From NCBI RefSeq assembly GCF_004016505.1, contig NZ_SACR01000002.1, forward strand, positions 310,001 to 374,000: a stretch of DNA of 64,000 nt. The letters run 5' to 3'. The notes under the pieces are model-generated. The model did not search any database. It worked only from the letters and a program-made list of their open reading frames with translations, and was not told the DNA's origin. This stretch comes from Rubrivivax rivuli (GTDB taxonomy: Bacteria; Pseudomonadota; Gammaproteobacteria; Burkholderiales; Burkholderiaceae_C). Of the stretch, positions 35,103 to 45,100 are shown one piece after another. Every line of letters starts with the position of its first letter. Position 1 is the first letter of the stretch. Both the position numbers and the translations under genes were made by a program.

Positions 35103-36026
35103 TCAGGCGGCGGGTGCCAGCTTGTCTTGCGTGCGCAGTTCGAAATCGCTCGCATCGTGGCGCTCGTGCAGCTGGCTGGCGAGCTCGCCCCAGGCGCGGT
35201 TGACCATGCGCCCGCGCTGCACGGCCGGCCGCTGCGCCAACTGTTCAGCCCAGCGCCGCACGTGCGTGTACTGCTGCACCTGCAGGAACTCGCCCGCCTC
35301 GTACAGCAGGCCCTGCGAGAGCGCGCCGTACCAGGGCCAGATGGCCATGTCGGCGATGGTGTACGCGTTGCCGGCCACGTATTCGGTCTCGGCCAGGCGG
35401 CGGTCGAGCACGTCCATCTGGCGCTTGGTTTCCATCGCGTAGCGGTCGATGGCGTACTCGATCTTGAAAGGCGCGTAGGCGTAGAAGTGCCCGAAGCCAC
35501 CGCCCAGGAAAGGCGCGCTGCCCATCTGCCAGAACAACCACGACAGGCATTCGGCGCGCGCCGCCGGCTCGGTGGGCAGGAAGGCGCCGAACTTCTCGGC
35601 CAGGTACATGAGGATGGCGCCCGACTCGAACACGCGCACCGGCACCGGGCCGCTGTGGTCGACCAGCGCCGGGATCTTGGAGTTCGGATTGGCGCCGACA
35701 AAGCCGCTGCCGAACTGCTGCCCTTCCTGGATGCGGATGAGCCAAGCGTCGTACTCGGCGCCGCTGTGGCCGAGCGCCAGCAGCTCTTCCAGCATCACCG
35801 TGACCTTCACGCCATTGGGCGTGGCCAGCGAGTACAGCTGCAGCGGATGGCGGCCCACGGGCAGCTCTTGCTCGTGCGTGGCGCCGGCCACCGGGCGGTT
35901 GATGCTGGCGAAACGGCCGCCGTTGGCCGCCGGCGGTGCCCACACCTTGGGCGGCTGGTAGCCCGCGGGCTGCGCGGGCGGACCGGCGGGGGCCGGGGTC
36001 GTGGATGCAGTGTCGGTGGTGCTCAT
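35103..36026 (-). CDS. yghU: YghU-type glutathione-dependent disulfide-bond oxidoreductase
   Basis: This 307-residue GST-like protein matches E. coli YghU in overall length and motifs. It has an N-terminal Pro-rich extension, HPLQLYSLATPNGVKVTVMLEELL, GANPNSKIPALVDH, VFESGAILMYLAEKFGAFLP and the C-terminal TIADMAIWPWYG. YghU reduces disulfides or organic peroxides with two glutathiones. The start at 36026 (MSTTDTAS) gives the usual size. It is divergent from the SnoaL-like gene. Confidence 0.93.
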   Translation of the reverse strand: MSTTDTASTTPAPAGPPAQPAGYQPPKVWAPPAANGGRFASINRPVAGATHEQELPVGRHPLQLYSLATPNGVKVTVMLEELLALGHSGAEYDAWLIRIQEGQQFGSGFVGANPNSKIPALVDHSGPVPVRVFESGAILMYLAEKFGAFLPTEPAARAECLSWLFWQMGSAPFLGGGFGHFYAYAPFKIEYAIDRYAMETKRQMDVLDRRLAETEYVAGNAYTIADMAIWPWYGALSQGLLYEAGEFLQVQQYTHVRRWAEQLAQRPAVQRGRMVNRAWGELASQLHERHDASDFELRTQDKLAPAA

Positions 36027-36115
36027 GCGGCGCATTGTGCTGCGCGGTGGCTTGCTCTGCAGGGCGCCGCCCTGGGCCACACTGCGGGCCACGCGCCACT
36101 GCCCATCAAGCCTGC

Positions 36116-36493
36116 ATGAACCCGACGCCCAACCCTGCCGACCGCTTGGATTCCTTGGCCCCCGCGGCCTTCGCCCAGCGCCAGCTGGACGCCTACAACG
36201 CCCGCGACCTGGCGGCCTTTGTGGCCGAGTACGCCGAAGACGTGGAGGTGTGGCGCCTGCCGAACCCCGAACCCGTGCTGGTGGGCCGCGAGGCCTTGGC
36301 CGCGCACTACCGCGAGCACCGCTTCCAGCTGCCCGGCTTGCACGCCGAATTGGTCAAGCGCATGACCTTCGGCAACAAGGTCATCGACCACGAAAGGGTG
36401 CACGGGGTGCAGGCCGAGCCGATGGAGGTGGCGGCCATCTACGAGGTGGCCGAACGCGGCATCACCAAGGTTTGGTTCGTGAGTGGTGGCTGA
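36116..36493 (+). CDS. SnoaL/NTF2-like protein
   Basis: This 125-residue cone-fold protein has RQLDAYNARDLAAFVAEYAEDVEVW (segments of the first helices) and VGREALAAHYREHRFQ, characteristic of SnoaL-like/steroid isomerase-like NTF2 proteins. Active-site residues differ widely in this family, so no reaction can be assigned. The start is the ATG at 36116. Confidence 0.83.
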   Translation: MNPTPNPADRLDSLAPAAFAQRQLDAYNARDLAAFVAEYAEDVEVWRLPNPEPVLVGREALAAHYREHRFQLPGLHAELVKRMTFGNKVIDHERVHGVQAEPMEVAAIYEVAERGITKVWFVSGG

Positions 36494-36572
36494 GCGAAGC
36501 CAGCCCCGCGATTCGCGTTCGGCCCGACATTGAGGCCACTTGGCGCGGCGGATGTTCGCGTTGTGAACGCGG

Positions 36573-36649
36573 TGGTAGGCCGTGTTGGACTTGAACCAAC
36601 GACCAAAGGATTATGAGTCCTCTGCTCTGACCAACTGAGCTAACGGCCC
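36573..36649 (-). tRNA. ileX: tRNA-Ile2 (CAU anticodon, lysidine type)
   Basis: On the minus strand the gene reads as a complete cloverleaf with encoded CCA. The acceptor is GGGCCGT/ACGGCCT and the discriminator A. The anticodon stem is GAGGA/TCCTT around loop CTCATAA, and the T-stem GTTGG/CCAAC. The CAU anticodon could mean Met, but acceptor pairs C4-G69 and C5-G68 are known TilS identity elements of tRNA-Ile2, not of elongator Met. Lysidine modification of C34 would let it read AUA. A non-initiator is indicated by the normal acceptor and stems. Confidence 0.9.
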
Positions 36650-36705
36650 CTCGCTACCAGGCGACGCATTCTAGGTGCCGGCCTTGCGGCAGGCCCGGGC
36701 TGCGC

Positions 36706-37734
36706 CTACTTCGTCGACAGCGCGTTGCCCACCAGCCGCGAGGTGATGTCCACGATCTGGATCATGCGGTCGTAGGCCATGCGCGTGGGGCCGATCACGC
36801 CCAGCGTGCCCACCACGCGGCCGTCCACCTCGTAAGGGGCCGTCACCACGCTCAGCTCTTCGAAGGGCACGACGTGGCTTTCGCCGCCGATGTAGATGCG
36901 CACGCCTTCGGCGCGGCTGCTCACGTCCAGCAGGCGCATCAGTTCGGTCTTCTGCTCGAACACATCAAACAGCCGGCGCAGGCTGCTCATGTCGTTGCCG
37001 AAGTCCTGCACCGTCAGCAGGTTGCGTTCGCCGCTCACCACCACATTGTCGGTGGCCTCGGCCAGCACCTCGGTGCCGGCCTGCACGGCGGCCTGCATCA
37101 GCGTGGCGATCTCGCCGCGCAGCGCGTCGATCTCGTGCTTGAGCCGTTCACGCACCTCTTCGATGGTGAGGCCGGCGTAGTGCGCATTCAGGTAGTTGGT
37201 GGCTTCCAGCAGCTCGGGCTGGGCGTAGTCACGCGCGGTGAAGATCACGCGGTTCTGCACGTCGCCATCAGGCGCCACCAGGATGACGAGCACGCGCTTC
37301 TCGCCCAACCGCAAGAACTCGATGTGGTGGAAGACGCTGGCCTTGCGCGGCGCCGTCACCACGCCAACGAAGCTGCTCAGGCTGCTCAGCAGGCTGGCGG
37401 CCTGCGCGATCACGCGCTGGGGCTGGTCGGGGTGCAACTGGCCGCTGGCGGCGGCCACGTCGGGCGGCATCACGCCGAGTTCGCGCGGGCGCGCGGTGAG
37501 CATGGTGTCGACGAACAACCGGTAGCCGCGCGCCGTGGGGATGCGCCCGGCGCTGGTGTGGGGGCTGGCGATCAGGCCCAGCTCTTCCAAGTCGGCCATC
37601 ACGTTGCGGATGGTGGCCGGCGAGAGGTCCAGCCCCGAGGTGCGTGAGAGCGTGCGGCTGCCCACCGGCGTGCCGTCGGCGATGTAACGCTCCACCAGCG
37701 TCTTCAGCAGGGTCCGGGCACGGTCGTCAAGCAT
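36706..37734 (-). CDS. hrcA: Heat-inducible transcription repressor HrcA
   Basis: This 342-residue repressor of groESL/dnaK-type operons has an N-terminal winged helix ([23 protein letters not shown] and [16 protein letters not shown], residues 9-54), a GAF-like middle and the dimerisation region. Start and length match the family. A TACAAT box on the minus strand (37743-37748) lies only eight bases before the ATG. No CIRCE element was seen in the visible upstream gap, so autoregulation through CIRCE is not supported here. It is divergent from nadK. Confidence 0.95.
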   Translation of the reverse strand: MLDDRARTLLKTLVERYIADGTPVGSRTLSRTSGLDLSPATIRNVMADLEELGLIASPHTSAGRIPTARGYRLFVDTMLTARPRELGVMPPDVAAASGQLHPDQPQRVIAQAASLLSSLSSFVGVVTAPRKASVFHHIEFLRLGEKRVLVILVAPDGDVQNRVIFTARDYAQPELLEATNYLNAHYAGLTIEEVRERLKHEIDALRGEIATLMQAAVQAGTEVLAEATDNVVVSGERNLLTVQDFGNDMSSLRRLFDVFEQKTELMRLLDVSSRAEGVRIYIGGESHVVPFEELSVVTAPYEVDGRVVGTLGVIGPTRMAYDRMIQIVDITSRLVGNALSTK

Positions 37735-37742
37735 GGTGCTTC

Positions 37743-37748
37743 ATTGTA
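37743..37748 (-). promoter_or_regulatory. TACAAT -10-like box very close to the hrcA start
   Basis: Read on the minus strand, the hexamer TACAAT (five of six consensus bases) ends eight bases before the hrcA ATG. If used, the transcript would be nearly leaderless. No -35 element was clear. Confidence 0.3.
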
Positions 37749-37815
37749 TTTTGGGCCTGCGTATCGCGTGCCCACGGTCACGGCGGGGCGGGGGCCCTAT
37801 GGTGTAATCCATCGC

Positions 37816-38691
37816 ATGCCATCGGGCTTTCGTCATGCAGCCATCGTCGGGAAATTTCAGGCGCGGGGCATACGCCCGGTGCTGGAAGAGGTCGCCCATT
37901 TCCTGATGGGCCGCGGGCTGGAAGTCAGCTTCGAGCGTGACACGGCTGCCGCCACCGGTGTGACCGATTTCGAGGCCTTGTCCCCGGAACAGGTGGGCCA
38001 GCGCTGCGACTTGGCCGTGGTGGTGGGCGGCGACGGCACCATGCTGGGCATCGCGCGCGAACTGGCGCGCTGGAACATGCCGCTGGTGGGTATCAACCAG
38101 GGCCGCCTGGGTTTCATTACCGACATCCCGCTGGGCCAGTTCCAGGAAGCGCTGGCGCCCATCGTCGCCGGCGACTACGAAGAAGAGCAGCGCAGCATGC
38201 TCGAAGGCGATGTCTGGCGCGACGGCCAGCGCATCTACGAAGGCCTGTCGATGAACGACGTGGTGGTCAGCCGCGGCGCCACCGCCAGCATGGTGGAACT
38301 GCGGGTGGACGTGGACGACGAGTTCGTCGCCAACATCCGCGCCGACGGCCTGATCGTGGCCAGCCCCACCGGCAGCACCGCCTACGCCTTGAGCGCGGGC
38401 GGGCCCATCCTGCACCCGGGCATCGGCGGCTGGATCGTGGTGCCGATTGCCAGCCACACGCTGAGCAACCGCCCCATCGTGCTGCCCGACCGCGGCGAGG
38501 TGCGCATCGGCATCGTCTCGGGCAAAGACGTCTCGGCCAACTTCGACATGCACAACCTCGCCAGCCTGCTGCACGGCGATGAGGTGCGCGTGCGGCGCAG
38601 CGCCTTCAAGGTGCGCTTCCTGCACCCGCGCGGCTGGAGCTACTACGCCACGCTGCGCCGCAAGCTGCGCTGGTACGACGGGGCAGGCTGA
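37816..38691 (+). CDS. nadK: NAD kinase
   Basis: This 291-residue enzyme phosphorylates NAD to NADP. It has the GGDGT motif ([11 protein letters not shown], about residue 75), LSMNDVVV (about 150) and SPTGSTAY (about 190), all family landmarks. The start at 37816 ([14 protein letters not shown]) is preferred because the first beta-strand with IVGKF follows directly. It is divergent from hrcA and followed by recN after two bases. Confidence 0.95.
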   Translation: MPSGFRHAAIVGKFQARGIRPVLEEVAHFLMGRGLEVSFERDTAAATGVTDFEALSPEQVGQRCDLAVVVGGDGTMLGIARELARWNMPLVGINQGRLGFITDIPLGQFQEALAPIVAGDYEEEQRSMLEGDVWRDGQRIYEGLSMNDVVVSRGATASMVELRVDVDDEFVANIRADGLIVASPTGSTAYALSAGGPILHPGIGGWIVVPIASHTLSNRPIVLPDRGEVRIGIVSGKDVSANFDMHNLASLLHGDEVRVRRSAFKVRFLHPRGWSYYATLRRKLRWYDGAG

Positions 38692-38693
38692 AC

Positions 38694-40397
38694 ATGCTGC
38701 GCCGCTTGAGCCTGCGCGATGTCGTCATCGTCGCCGAACTCGAACTGGAACTGAACGCCGGCTTCACCGTTCTGACCGGCGAAACCGGCGCCGGCAAGTC
38801 CATCCTCATCGACGCCCTGCAGTTGGCCCTGGGCCAGCGTGCCGATGCCGGCATCGTGCGCGAAGGTGCGGCGCGGGCCGAGGTGAGCGCCGAGTTCGAC
38901 AGCCCGCCCACGCTGGCCGCCTGGCTGGAAGAAGCCGGCTTCGCCACCGAAGACACGCTGCTGCTGCGCCGCACGGTGGATGCGCAGGGCAAGAGCCGCG
39001 CCTGGGTCAACGGCAGCCCGGCCACGGTGACGCAGCTGCGCGAGGTGGCCGAACACCTCATCGACATCCACGGCCAGCACGCCTGGCAGAGCCTCACGCG
39101 CCCGGCCGCCGTGCGCGCGCTGCTGGATGCGCAGGCCGGTGCCGACACCACCGCCCTGCAAGCCGCCTGGGCCGCCTGGCGCGCCGCGCTGGCACAGTTG
39201 GAAACCGCCCGCCAGCAGCGCGACACACTGGAGCGCGAGCGCGAACGCCTGGCCTGGCAGGTGGGTGAACTCAACAAGCTGGCCCCGGCCGAAGGCGAGT
39301 GGGACGTGCTCAACGCCGAGCACCAGCGCCTGGCCCACGGGCAGGCGCTGCTGGACGGCGCGCGCGCCGCGCTGAACGCGCTGTCTGAAGACGAGCCCGC
39401 CGCCATCGGCCTCACCGCCCGCGCCGTGGATGCGCTGGACGAGGTGCAGCGCTACGACAGCAGCCTCGCCCCCGTGGCCGAGGTGCTGCGCAACGCGCAG
39501 GCGCTTCTGGAAGACGCCGCGCACACGCTGCACGCCTACCTCGGCCACCGCGAGCCCGACCCCGGCCGCCTGGCCGAGCTGGACGAGCGCATCGGCGCCT
39601 GGGTCTCCCAAGCCCGCCGCTACCGCCGCACGCCGGCCGAACTGCCCGCGCTGCTGGCCGGCTGGCAGCAAGAGCTGCAGCAGCTGGATGCCGCGGCCGA
39701 CCTCGAAGGCCTGCAGGCCCGCGTGGCCGCGGCCGAGCAGGCCTGGCGCCGCGAGGCCGAGAAGATCTCCAAGCTGCGCCAGAAGGCCGCGCCGCGCCTG
39801 GGCGCAGCCGTCACCCAGGCCATGCAGCAGCTGGGCATGGCCGGCGGGCGCTTCGAAGTGGCGCTGCTGCCGCAAGACGAAGCCCAGGCCTACGGCCTGG
39901 AAGCTGCCGAGCTGCGCGTGGCCGGCCATGCCGGCAGCACGCCGCGCGCGCTGGCCAAGGTGGCCTCGGGCGGTGAGCTTTCGCGCCTGGCGCTGGCCAT
40001 TGCCGTGACCACGGCGCAAGGCGCCGGCACGGGCAGCGTGGCCACCTTGATCTTCGACGAGATCGACGCCGGCGTCGGCGGCACGGTGGCCGACAGCGTG
40101 GGTCGGCTGATGAAGCAGCTCGGCGCGGCACACACCGGACAGACGCAGGTGCTGGCCGTCACGCACCTGGCGCAGGTGGCTGCCTGCGCCGACCACCATT
40201 TCGTGGTGAGCAAGGCACTCCAGGGTCGGCAGACCTTGTCGAACATCCAGCCGGTGGAGGGCGAAGCCCGCGTGGCCGAGATTGCCCGCATGCTGGGCGG
40301 CGAAAAGCTCTCGGGCACGGCGCACGCGCAGGCCCTGCTGTCACAAGAGCCCGCGGCCGAGCCCCAGCTTCCCAAGCCGCGAAAGGCACGCCCATGA
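38694..40397 (+). CDS. recN: DNA repair protein RecN
   Basis: This 567-residue SMC-like ATPase of double-strand break repair has Walker A GETGAGKS (about residue 30). A long central coiled coil rich in Gln/Glu/Arg/Ala covers about residues 150-380. The signature [14 protein letters not shown] and Walker [13 protein letters not shown] follow in the C-terminal lobe. It starts two bases after the nadK stop and its stop overlaps the rapZ ATG, so these three genes are cotranscribed. SOS control is common in other bacteria, but no LexA box was identified. Confidence 0.95.
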   Translation: MLRRLSLRDVVIVAELELELNAGFTVLTGETGAGKSILIDALQLALGQRADAGIVREGAARAEVSAEFDSPPTLAAWLEEAGFATEDTLLLRRTVDAQGKSRAWVNGSPATVTQLREVAEHLIDIHGQHAWQSLTRPAAVRALLDAQAGADTTALQAAWAAWRAALAQLETARQQRDTLERERERLAWQVGELNKLAPAEGEWDVLNAEHQRLAHGQALLDGARAALNALSEDEPAAIGLTARAVDALDEVQRYDSSLAPVAEVLRNAQALLEDAAHTLHAYLGHREPDPGRLAELDERIGAWVSQARRYRRTPAELPALLAGWQQELQQLDAAADLEGLQARVAAAEQAWRREAEKISKLRQKAAPRLGAAVTQAMQQLGMAGGRFEVALLPQDEAQAYGLEAAELRVAGHAGSTPRALAKVASGGELSRLALAIAVTTAQGAGTGSVATLIFDEIDAGVGGTVADSVGRLMKQLGAAHTGQTQVLAVTHLAQVAACADHHFVVSKALQGRQTLSNIQPVEGEARVAEIARMLGGEKLSGTAHAQALLSQEPAAEPQLPKPRKARP

Positions 40398-41293
40398 GCG
40401 AGTGGATGTCGCTGGACCACGGCCGGCGTGACGAGGTGGTGCTGATCACGGGCATCTCGGGATCGGGCAAGTCGGTGGCGCTGCACGCGCTGGAAGACGC
40501 GGGCTATTTCTGCGTCGACAACCTGCCACCCGAACTGCTGCGCGAGTTCATCCGCCTCGAACACGAGCGCTACACGCACCGCGTGGCGGTGGCGGTGGAC
40601 GTGCGCACGGCGGGCTCGCTGCCGCATCTGGTGCCGCTGATCGAAGACCTGCGCGCCGAAGGCGTGCGCATCCGTCCCATCTTCCTGGATGCCAGCACCG
40701 ACGCACTGGTGCGCCGCTTCTCCGAAACGCGCCGCCCGCACCCGCTGACTTCGGTGCCCGGCGGTGGTGACGGCACGCGCGCCCTGGTGGAAGCCATCGA
40801 GCTCGAACGCGACCTGCTCTCGGGTCTGCGCGAGATCTCCACCGTCATCGACACCAGCCAGCTGCGCCCAGCGCTGCTGCGCAGCTGGGTGCGTTCGATG
40901 GTGGGTGCGCGCGAAGCCTCGCTGACGCTGGTGTTCGAGAGCTTCGCCTTCAAGCACGGCGTGCCGCTGGATGCCGACTACGTGTTCGACGTGCGCGTGC
41001 TGCCCAACCCCTACTACATCCGCGAACTGCGGCCGCTCACCGGCCGCGACGCGCCCGTGGCGGCCTACCTCGAAGCGCAGCCCGAGGCGGTGGAGATGCT
41101 CGCGCAGATCCAGACCTTCCTGCAGCGCTGGCTGCCTTCTTTCGAAGACGACCAGCGCAGCTATCTCACCGTGGCCATCGGCTGCACCGGCGGGCAGCAC
41201 CGTTCGGTGTACAGCGTCGAGTGGCTGGCACGGCGCTTCGACGGGCGCTACGCCACGCTCATCCGCCACCGCGAGCTCGACGCCCGCGGCTGA
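40394..41293 (+). CDS. rapZ: RNase adapter protein RapZ
   Basis: This is a 299-residue P-loop protein. Walker A is GISGSGKS (residues 20-27), the conserved DNLPPELL follows, and the C-terminal ligand-binding part has [17 protein letters not shown]. RapZ adapts RNase E to the GlmZ-type sRNA in enterobacteria and binds UDP-GlcN-6P; in betaproteobacteria its RNA targets are less known. The ATG overlaps the recN stop by four bases, and the stop precedes the LON-domain gene by eight bases. Confidence 0.93.
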   Translation: MSEWMSLDHGRRDEVVLITGISGSGKSVALHALEDAGYFCVDNLPPELLREFIRLEHERYTHRVAVAVDVRTAGSLPHLVPLIEDLRAEGVRIRPIFLDASTDALVRRFSETRRPHPLTSVPGGGDGTRALVEAIELERDLLSGLREISTVIDTSQLRPALLRSWVRSMVGAREASLTLVFESFAFKHGVPLDADYVFDVRVLPNPYYIRELRPLTGRDAPVAAYLEAQPEAVEMLAQIQTFLQRWLPSFEDDQRSYLTVAIGCTGGQHRSVYSVEWLARRFDGRYATLIRHRELDARG

Positions 41294-41301
41294 AGGCCCC
41301 G

Positions 41302-41940
41302 ATGCCCTCTGCACCCGACTCCGCCGCCCTGCCCTCGCCGCTGCCGCTGTTCCCGCTGAACACGGTGCTCTTCCCTGACGGGCTGCTCGGCCTGCGGGTC
41401 TTCGAGGCGCGTTATCTCGACCTGATGAGCGAGTGCCTGCGCAACGGCCAGCCCTTCGGCGTGGTGTGCCTGATGGCCGGCTCTGAAGCCGGCCGCCACG
41501 CCGCCAAGGTGCAGATGGAGAACGTGGGGGTGCTGTGCCACCTCGACGAGGTGGACGCCGACGACCCCGGCCTGCTGCGGGTGCGCGCCCATGCCAGCCA
41601 GCGCTTTCGCATGACCGGCACGCCCACGCAGCGCGAGAACGGCCTGTGGGTCGCGCCCGCCGAATTGCTGCCGCCCGACCCGGTGCGCCTGCCCGGGCCG
41701 GCCATGCTGCAGACCGTGCAGGCCTTGGCCGAGGCCATCAAGAAGCTGCAGGCCGGCGACCGTGTACCGTTCGCCGCGCCCTACCGGCTGGATGAAGCCG
41801 GCTGGGTGGCCAACCGCTGGTGCGAACTGCTGCCCATCAGCCTCGCGGCCAAGCAGAAGCTGATGGAGTTGGAAGACCCCGTGATCCGGCTCTCGCTGGT
41901 GGACGGCTTCCTGCGCGACAAGAAGGTCGTGGTGGGCTGA
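41302..41940 (+). CDS. LON N-terminal (substrate-binding) domain protein
   Basis: This 212-residue protein consists of the Lon substrate-recognition domain only. PLPLFPLNTVLFPDGLLGLRVFEARYLDL begins it (in two segments), and PFGVVCL and the GxRF-like RFRMTG motif follow. It lacks AAA+ and protease domains. Such stand-alone LON proteins are widespread and their role is unknown. It is the last gene of the nadK-recN-rapZ string. Confidence 0.9.
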   Translation: MPSAPDSAALPSPLPLFPLNTVLFPDGLLGLRVFEARYLDLMSECLRNGQPFGVVCLMAGSEAGRHAAKVQMENVGVLCHLDEVDADDPGLLRVRAHASQRFRMTGTPTQRENGLWVAPAELLPPDPVRLPGPAMLQTVQALAEAIKKLQAGDRVPFAAPYRLDEAGWVANRWCELLPISLAAKQKLMELEDPVIRLSLVDGFLRDKKVVVG

Positions 41941-41974
41941 GCCGCTGCGCACAGCGCAGCCGCGCGCTTCAGTT

Positions 41975-43000
41975 TCAGCCAGCGAGCAGCTTGCGCACCG
42001 GGGCCGGCAGGCCCATGGCCAGCGCCTCTTCTTCCGTCACCCAGCGGCCCGGCGGCAAGCCTGCTGGCAGGGCGGCGCCGGTTGGCAAGGTCCACACATG
42101 GGGTTGCAGCGTCCAGTCGAAGTGCGTCAGCGCATGCTCGATGGCGGGCAGCCACTCACCTTCGCCGGGCGCGGCGGCCAGCAAGGCTTGCAGCGCTGCG
42201 GCGTCTTCGAACTCGGGCAGGCTCCACAGGCCGGCCCACACGCCACGCTCAGGCCTCTGCACCAGCCACAAGCGCCCGCCCTGGCGCAGCCACAGCAGCG
42301 CATGGCTGCGGCGGCTGCGCTTGAGCTTCCGGGTCTTCACCGGGAAACGCTCGGGCGTGCCGGCCGCCTTCGCCACGCAGCGCGCCTGCAGCGGGCACAG
42401 CAAACAGGCTGGCGAGCGCGTGCTGCACACAGTGGCCCCCAGGTCCATCAGGCCCTGCGTGTAGACATCGACATCGCGCTCTGGCAGTTGCGCCTCGGCC
42501 AGCGCCCAGAGCCGCTTCTCTTCGGCGCTGGAGGACAGGTCGCCCTCGAAACCCAGCACGCGCGTGAGCACGCGCTTGACGTTGCCGTCGAGGATGGCGG
42601 CCCGCTCACCAAAGCAGAAGGCCGCGATGGCCGCTGCGGTGCTGCGGCCGATGCCGGGCAAGGTGGCCAGCGCTGCGCTGCTGGGTGGGAAACGCCCGCC
42701 GTGCTGCACCACCACCGCCTGCGCGCAGCGGTGCAGGTTGCGCGCGCGGCTGTAGTAGCCCAGGCCACTCCACAGCGACAGCACGTCATCCAGCGGCGCA
42801 GCGGCCAGCGCCTGCACATCCGGAAAGCGCGCCAGGAAACGCGGGTAGTAGTCCAGCACCGTGCTCACCTGCGTCTGTTGCAGCATGACCTCGGACAACC
42901 ACACGCGGTAGGCATCGCGCGTGCCCTGCCACGGCAAGCCGTGGCGGCCGTGCTGGCGCTGCCAGGCGATGAGTTCGCCGGCCAGCCCGGGCCGTGTCAA
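41975..43000 (-). CDS. mutY: A/G-specific adenine glycosylase MutY
   Basis: This 341-residue glycosylase removes A mispaired with 8-oxoG. Catalytic Glu37 lies in LSEVMLQQTQV, the HhH in LPGIGRSTAAAI and the Asp in AILDGNVKRV. The Fe-S ligands are spaced CX6CX2CX5C (CSTRSPACLLCPLQARC). The C-terminal NUDIX-like domain for 8-oxoG recognition is present. The ATG overlaps the dynamin-gene stop by four bases, so MutY is made from the mutM-dynamin-mutY transcript. Confidence 0.96.
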   Translation of the reverse strand: MTRPGLAGELIAWQRQHGRHGLPWQGTRDAYRVWLSEVMLQQTQVSTVLDYYPRFLARFPDVQALAAAPLDDVLSLWSGLGYYSRARNLHRCAQAVVVQHGGRFPPSSAALATLPGIGRSTAAAIAAFCFGERAAILDGNVKRVLTRVLGFEGDLSSSAEEKRLWALAEAQLPERDVDVYTQGLMDLGATVCSTRSPACLLCPLQARCVAKAAGTPERFPVKTRKLKRSRRSHALLWLRQGGRLWLVQRPERGVWAGLWSLPEFEDAAALQALLAAAPGEGEWLPAIEHALTHFDWTLQPHVWTLPTGAALPAGLPPGRWVTEEEALAMGLPAPVRKLLAG

Positions 43001-45012
43001 GCGGCGTCCCGGGCCGCCAGGCCGGGCACCACCTCGCGCCCCAGGCGCTGTGCGCTGGCGATGGCCTCGGCGGCCAGGGCGTCCAGGCGCGCCTGCAAGG
43101 TGCCCAAGTGATCTTCCTGGGCCTGCACTTCGGCGATGCGCTGCTCCAGGTCGCCAGCGGCCGCCTGCACGCGCTGCAAAGCTTCACGCCGGCGCATGAA
43201 TCCGCGCCGCCGCTCGCCCAACTGCGATTCCACCTGCCCGCTGGCGCCCTTGCTCCAGAGCTCGAGCTCGGCCGCGGCGTTCTCGAAGACCACGCGCAGC
43301 TTGGAAGACAGCATGCGCCTGAACTGCTCGGCAAAGCCCGGCGCGGCCAGGCGCCAGGCCTGGGTGATGCCGAGGTAGCGGCCGTAGTTCTCGGCAATGA
43401 GTTCGATCTCGCCCTCGAAGTGCTTCATGTCCGGCACGGGGCCGAGCGAGAAGGCGAAGCCGAACTCGGTGTTGAGCTGCCGGAAGCTGGCCTCCAGCAT
43501 CTGGCGCAGTTCATCGGCCTGCTGGCGCGACTGGGCCAGGGCCTGGCGAAGGCGGCCGATGAAATCGTCGAAGGCGCCGCGTGCGCCCAGGTTCAGCGGG
43601 CGCGCACCCATGGCCGCCTGCAGGGTGGCCACCTCGTTGCGCAGGGCCTCGGCCGAAAGCCCGGCCAGCACCGTGCGCAGGATGCGGCCCTGCACGGAAC
43701 GCAGCGCCACCAGGCGCGAGGTGCAGCGCTCGAAGTCGGCCACTTCCAGTTCCACGCGCTCCATCATCATGCGCAGCTTGGCACCGCTCTTGCCGCGCAG
43801 GCCGCGCAGTTCCATCAGTTGCTCGGCATGCTGGCGGCGGCGGTCGCCCACACGCCGGCTGGCCGATGCCCGCAACTGCTGCACCACGCTGACGGCCGAC
43901 TGCACCAGCAAGGCCTGCCGCCGCGGCAGCAGCTCGTCGGCCAACGCCTGCTCCAGCGGCGGCAGGCGGCTGGCCTGCAAGGCCGCCGCATCACCGCCCA
44001 CGCGGGCCGCCAGCGCCTCGCGAGCCGACAGCGCGAACACGCGCGCCGGCGCCACGCCCAGCGTCTCGGCGGCGGTGAGCCGCTGCTGCTCGATCTGCGC
44101 CTGAACGCCCTCGGGTGTGCCCAGAGGGTCTTCCAGCGTGTCGATCTTGTTGAGCACCACGAAGCGGTCCAGGCTGCTTTGGCCCAGGTGCTCGCGCCAG
44201 ATGGCCAGGTCGGATCGCGTGACGCCAGTGTCCGCGCCCAGCACGAACACGATGGCATGCGCAGAAGGCAGCATGCCCAAGGTCAGCTCGGGCTCGGCGC
44301 CCACGGCATTCAGGCCCGGGGTGTCGATGACGACCAGGCCGCGCTGCAGCAGCGGGTGCGGGTAGTTGATGACCGCGTGGCGCCAAGCCGGCACTTCCAC
44401 GCTGCCGTCTTCGGCCTGCGGCGGGTTGTCTTCTGGCTGGCTTTCGCTCCAGAAGCCCAAAGCCACGGCCTGCTCCACGCTCACACGCTGCGTGCGGGTG
44501 ACGGCACCCAGCGCCTGCACCAGCGTCTGCGCGTTGCCCGCGTCCAGCGGCACGTGCTGCCAGTGTTCGTCACGCGGGCGCAGTTCGGTCAGGGACAAGC
44601 CCCGCAGGCGCGTCTCGATGGGCAGCAAGGACAGGCGCGGCGGCAGTTGCGGCTCATGCCGCAGCTCCACCGGGCACATCGTCGTGCGGCCCGGCGTGGC
44701 CGGCAGCACGCGGCGGCCGGCATCGGCAAAGAAGATGGCGTTGATCAGCTCGCTCTTGCCGCGTGAGAACTCGGCGACGAAGGCCAGCACCAGCTTGTCG
44801 GAGGCCAGGCGGTCGCGCAGGCCGGCGAGCACCGCGCCATCGCCGTCGTCGAGCAGGTCCTGGTCGGCCAGGGCTCGGCCCAGTTGCACGATGTGGCGCT
44901 CGAGTTGCGCGCGCCAGCCGGCCAGCGCATCGAGGCTTTGCGCGATGGCGCTGGCCGGCGTGCCGGCGGGAGCGGCAGGCTCGGCGGGGAGGTCGGTGCG
45001 CGGGGTGCTCAT
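42997..45012 (-). CDS. Bacterial dynamin-like GTPase between mutM and mutY
   Basis: This is a 671-residue dynamin family protein. The P-loop is EFSRGKSELINA (residues 81-92), G2 Thr lies in PGRTTMCP, G3 is DTPG (230-233) and G4 NKID (288-291). The rest is helical with hydrophobic stretches and many Gln/Arg-rich coiled-coil segments, as in membrane-remodelling bacterial dynamins; no clear paddle is certain. An ATG at 45012 (MSTPRTDL) is preferred to one eight codons earlier. It sits 88 bases after mutM and overlaps mutY. What membrane or DNA-related job it has is unknown. Confidence 0.85.
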   Translation of the reverse strand: MSTPRTDLPAEPAAPAGTPASAIAQSLDALAGWRAQLERHIVQLGRALADQDLLDDGDGAVLAGLRDRLASDKLVLAFVAEFSRGKSELINAIFFADAGRRVLPATPGRTTMCPVELRHEPQLPPRLSLLPIETRLRGLSLTELRPRDEHWQHVPLDAGNAQTLVQALGAVTRTQRVSVEQAVALGFWSESQPEDNPPQAEDGSVEVPAWRHAVINYPHPLLQRGLVVIDTPGLNAVGAEPELTLGMLPSAHAIVFVLGADTGVTRSDLAIWREHLGQSSLDRFVVLNKIDTLEDPLGTPEGVQAQIEQQRLTAAETLGVAPARVFALSAREALAARVGGDAAALQASRLPPLEQALADELLPRRQALLVQSAVSVVQQLRASASRRVGDRRRQHAEQLMELRGLRGKSGAKLRMMMERVELEVADFERCTSRLVALRSVQGRILRTVLAGLSAEALRNEVATLQAAMGARPLNLGARGAFDDFIGRLRQALAQSRQQADELRQMLEASFRQLNTEFGFAFSLGPVPDMKHFEGEIELIAENYGRYLGITQAWRLAAPGFAEQFRRMLSSKLRVVFENAAAELELWSKGASGQVESQLGERRRGFMRRREALQRVQAAAGDLEQRIAEVQAQEDHLGTLQARLDALAAEAIASAQRLGREVVPGLAARDAA

Positions 45013-45100
45013 GTGGGCGTGCAAGTCGCGGGGCATGCTAGCGCAGGCCCTGGCGCCGGCACACCCTCATGAGGGCCGGATGTCACAGTCAAACGCAACG

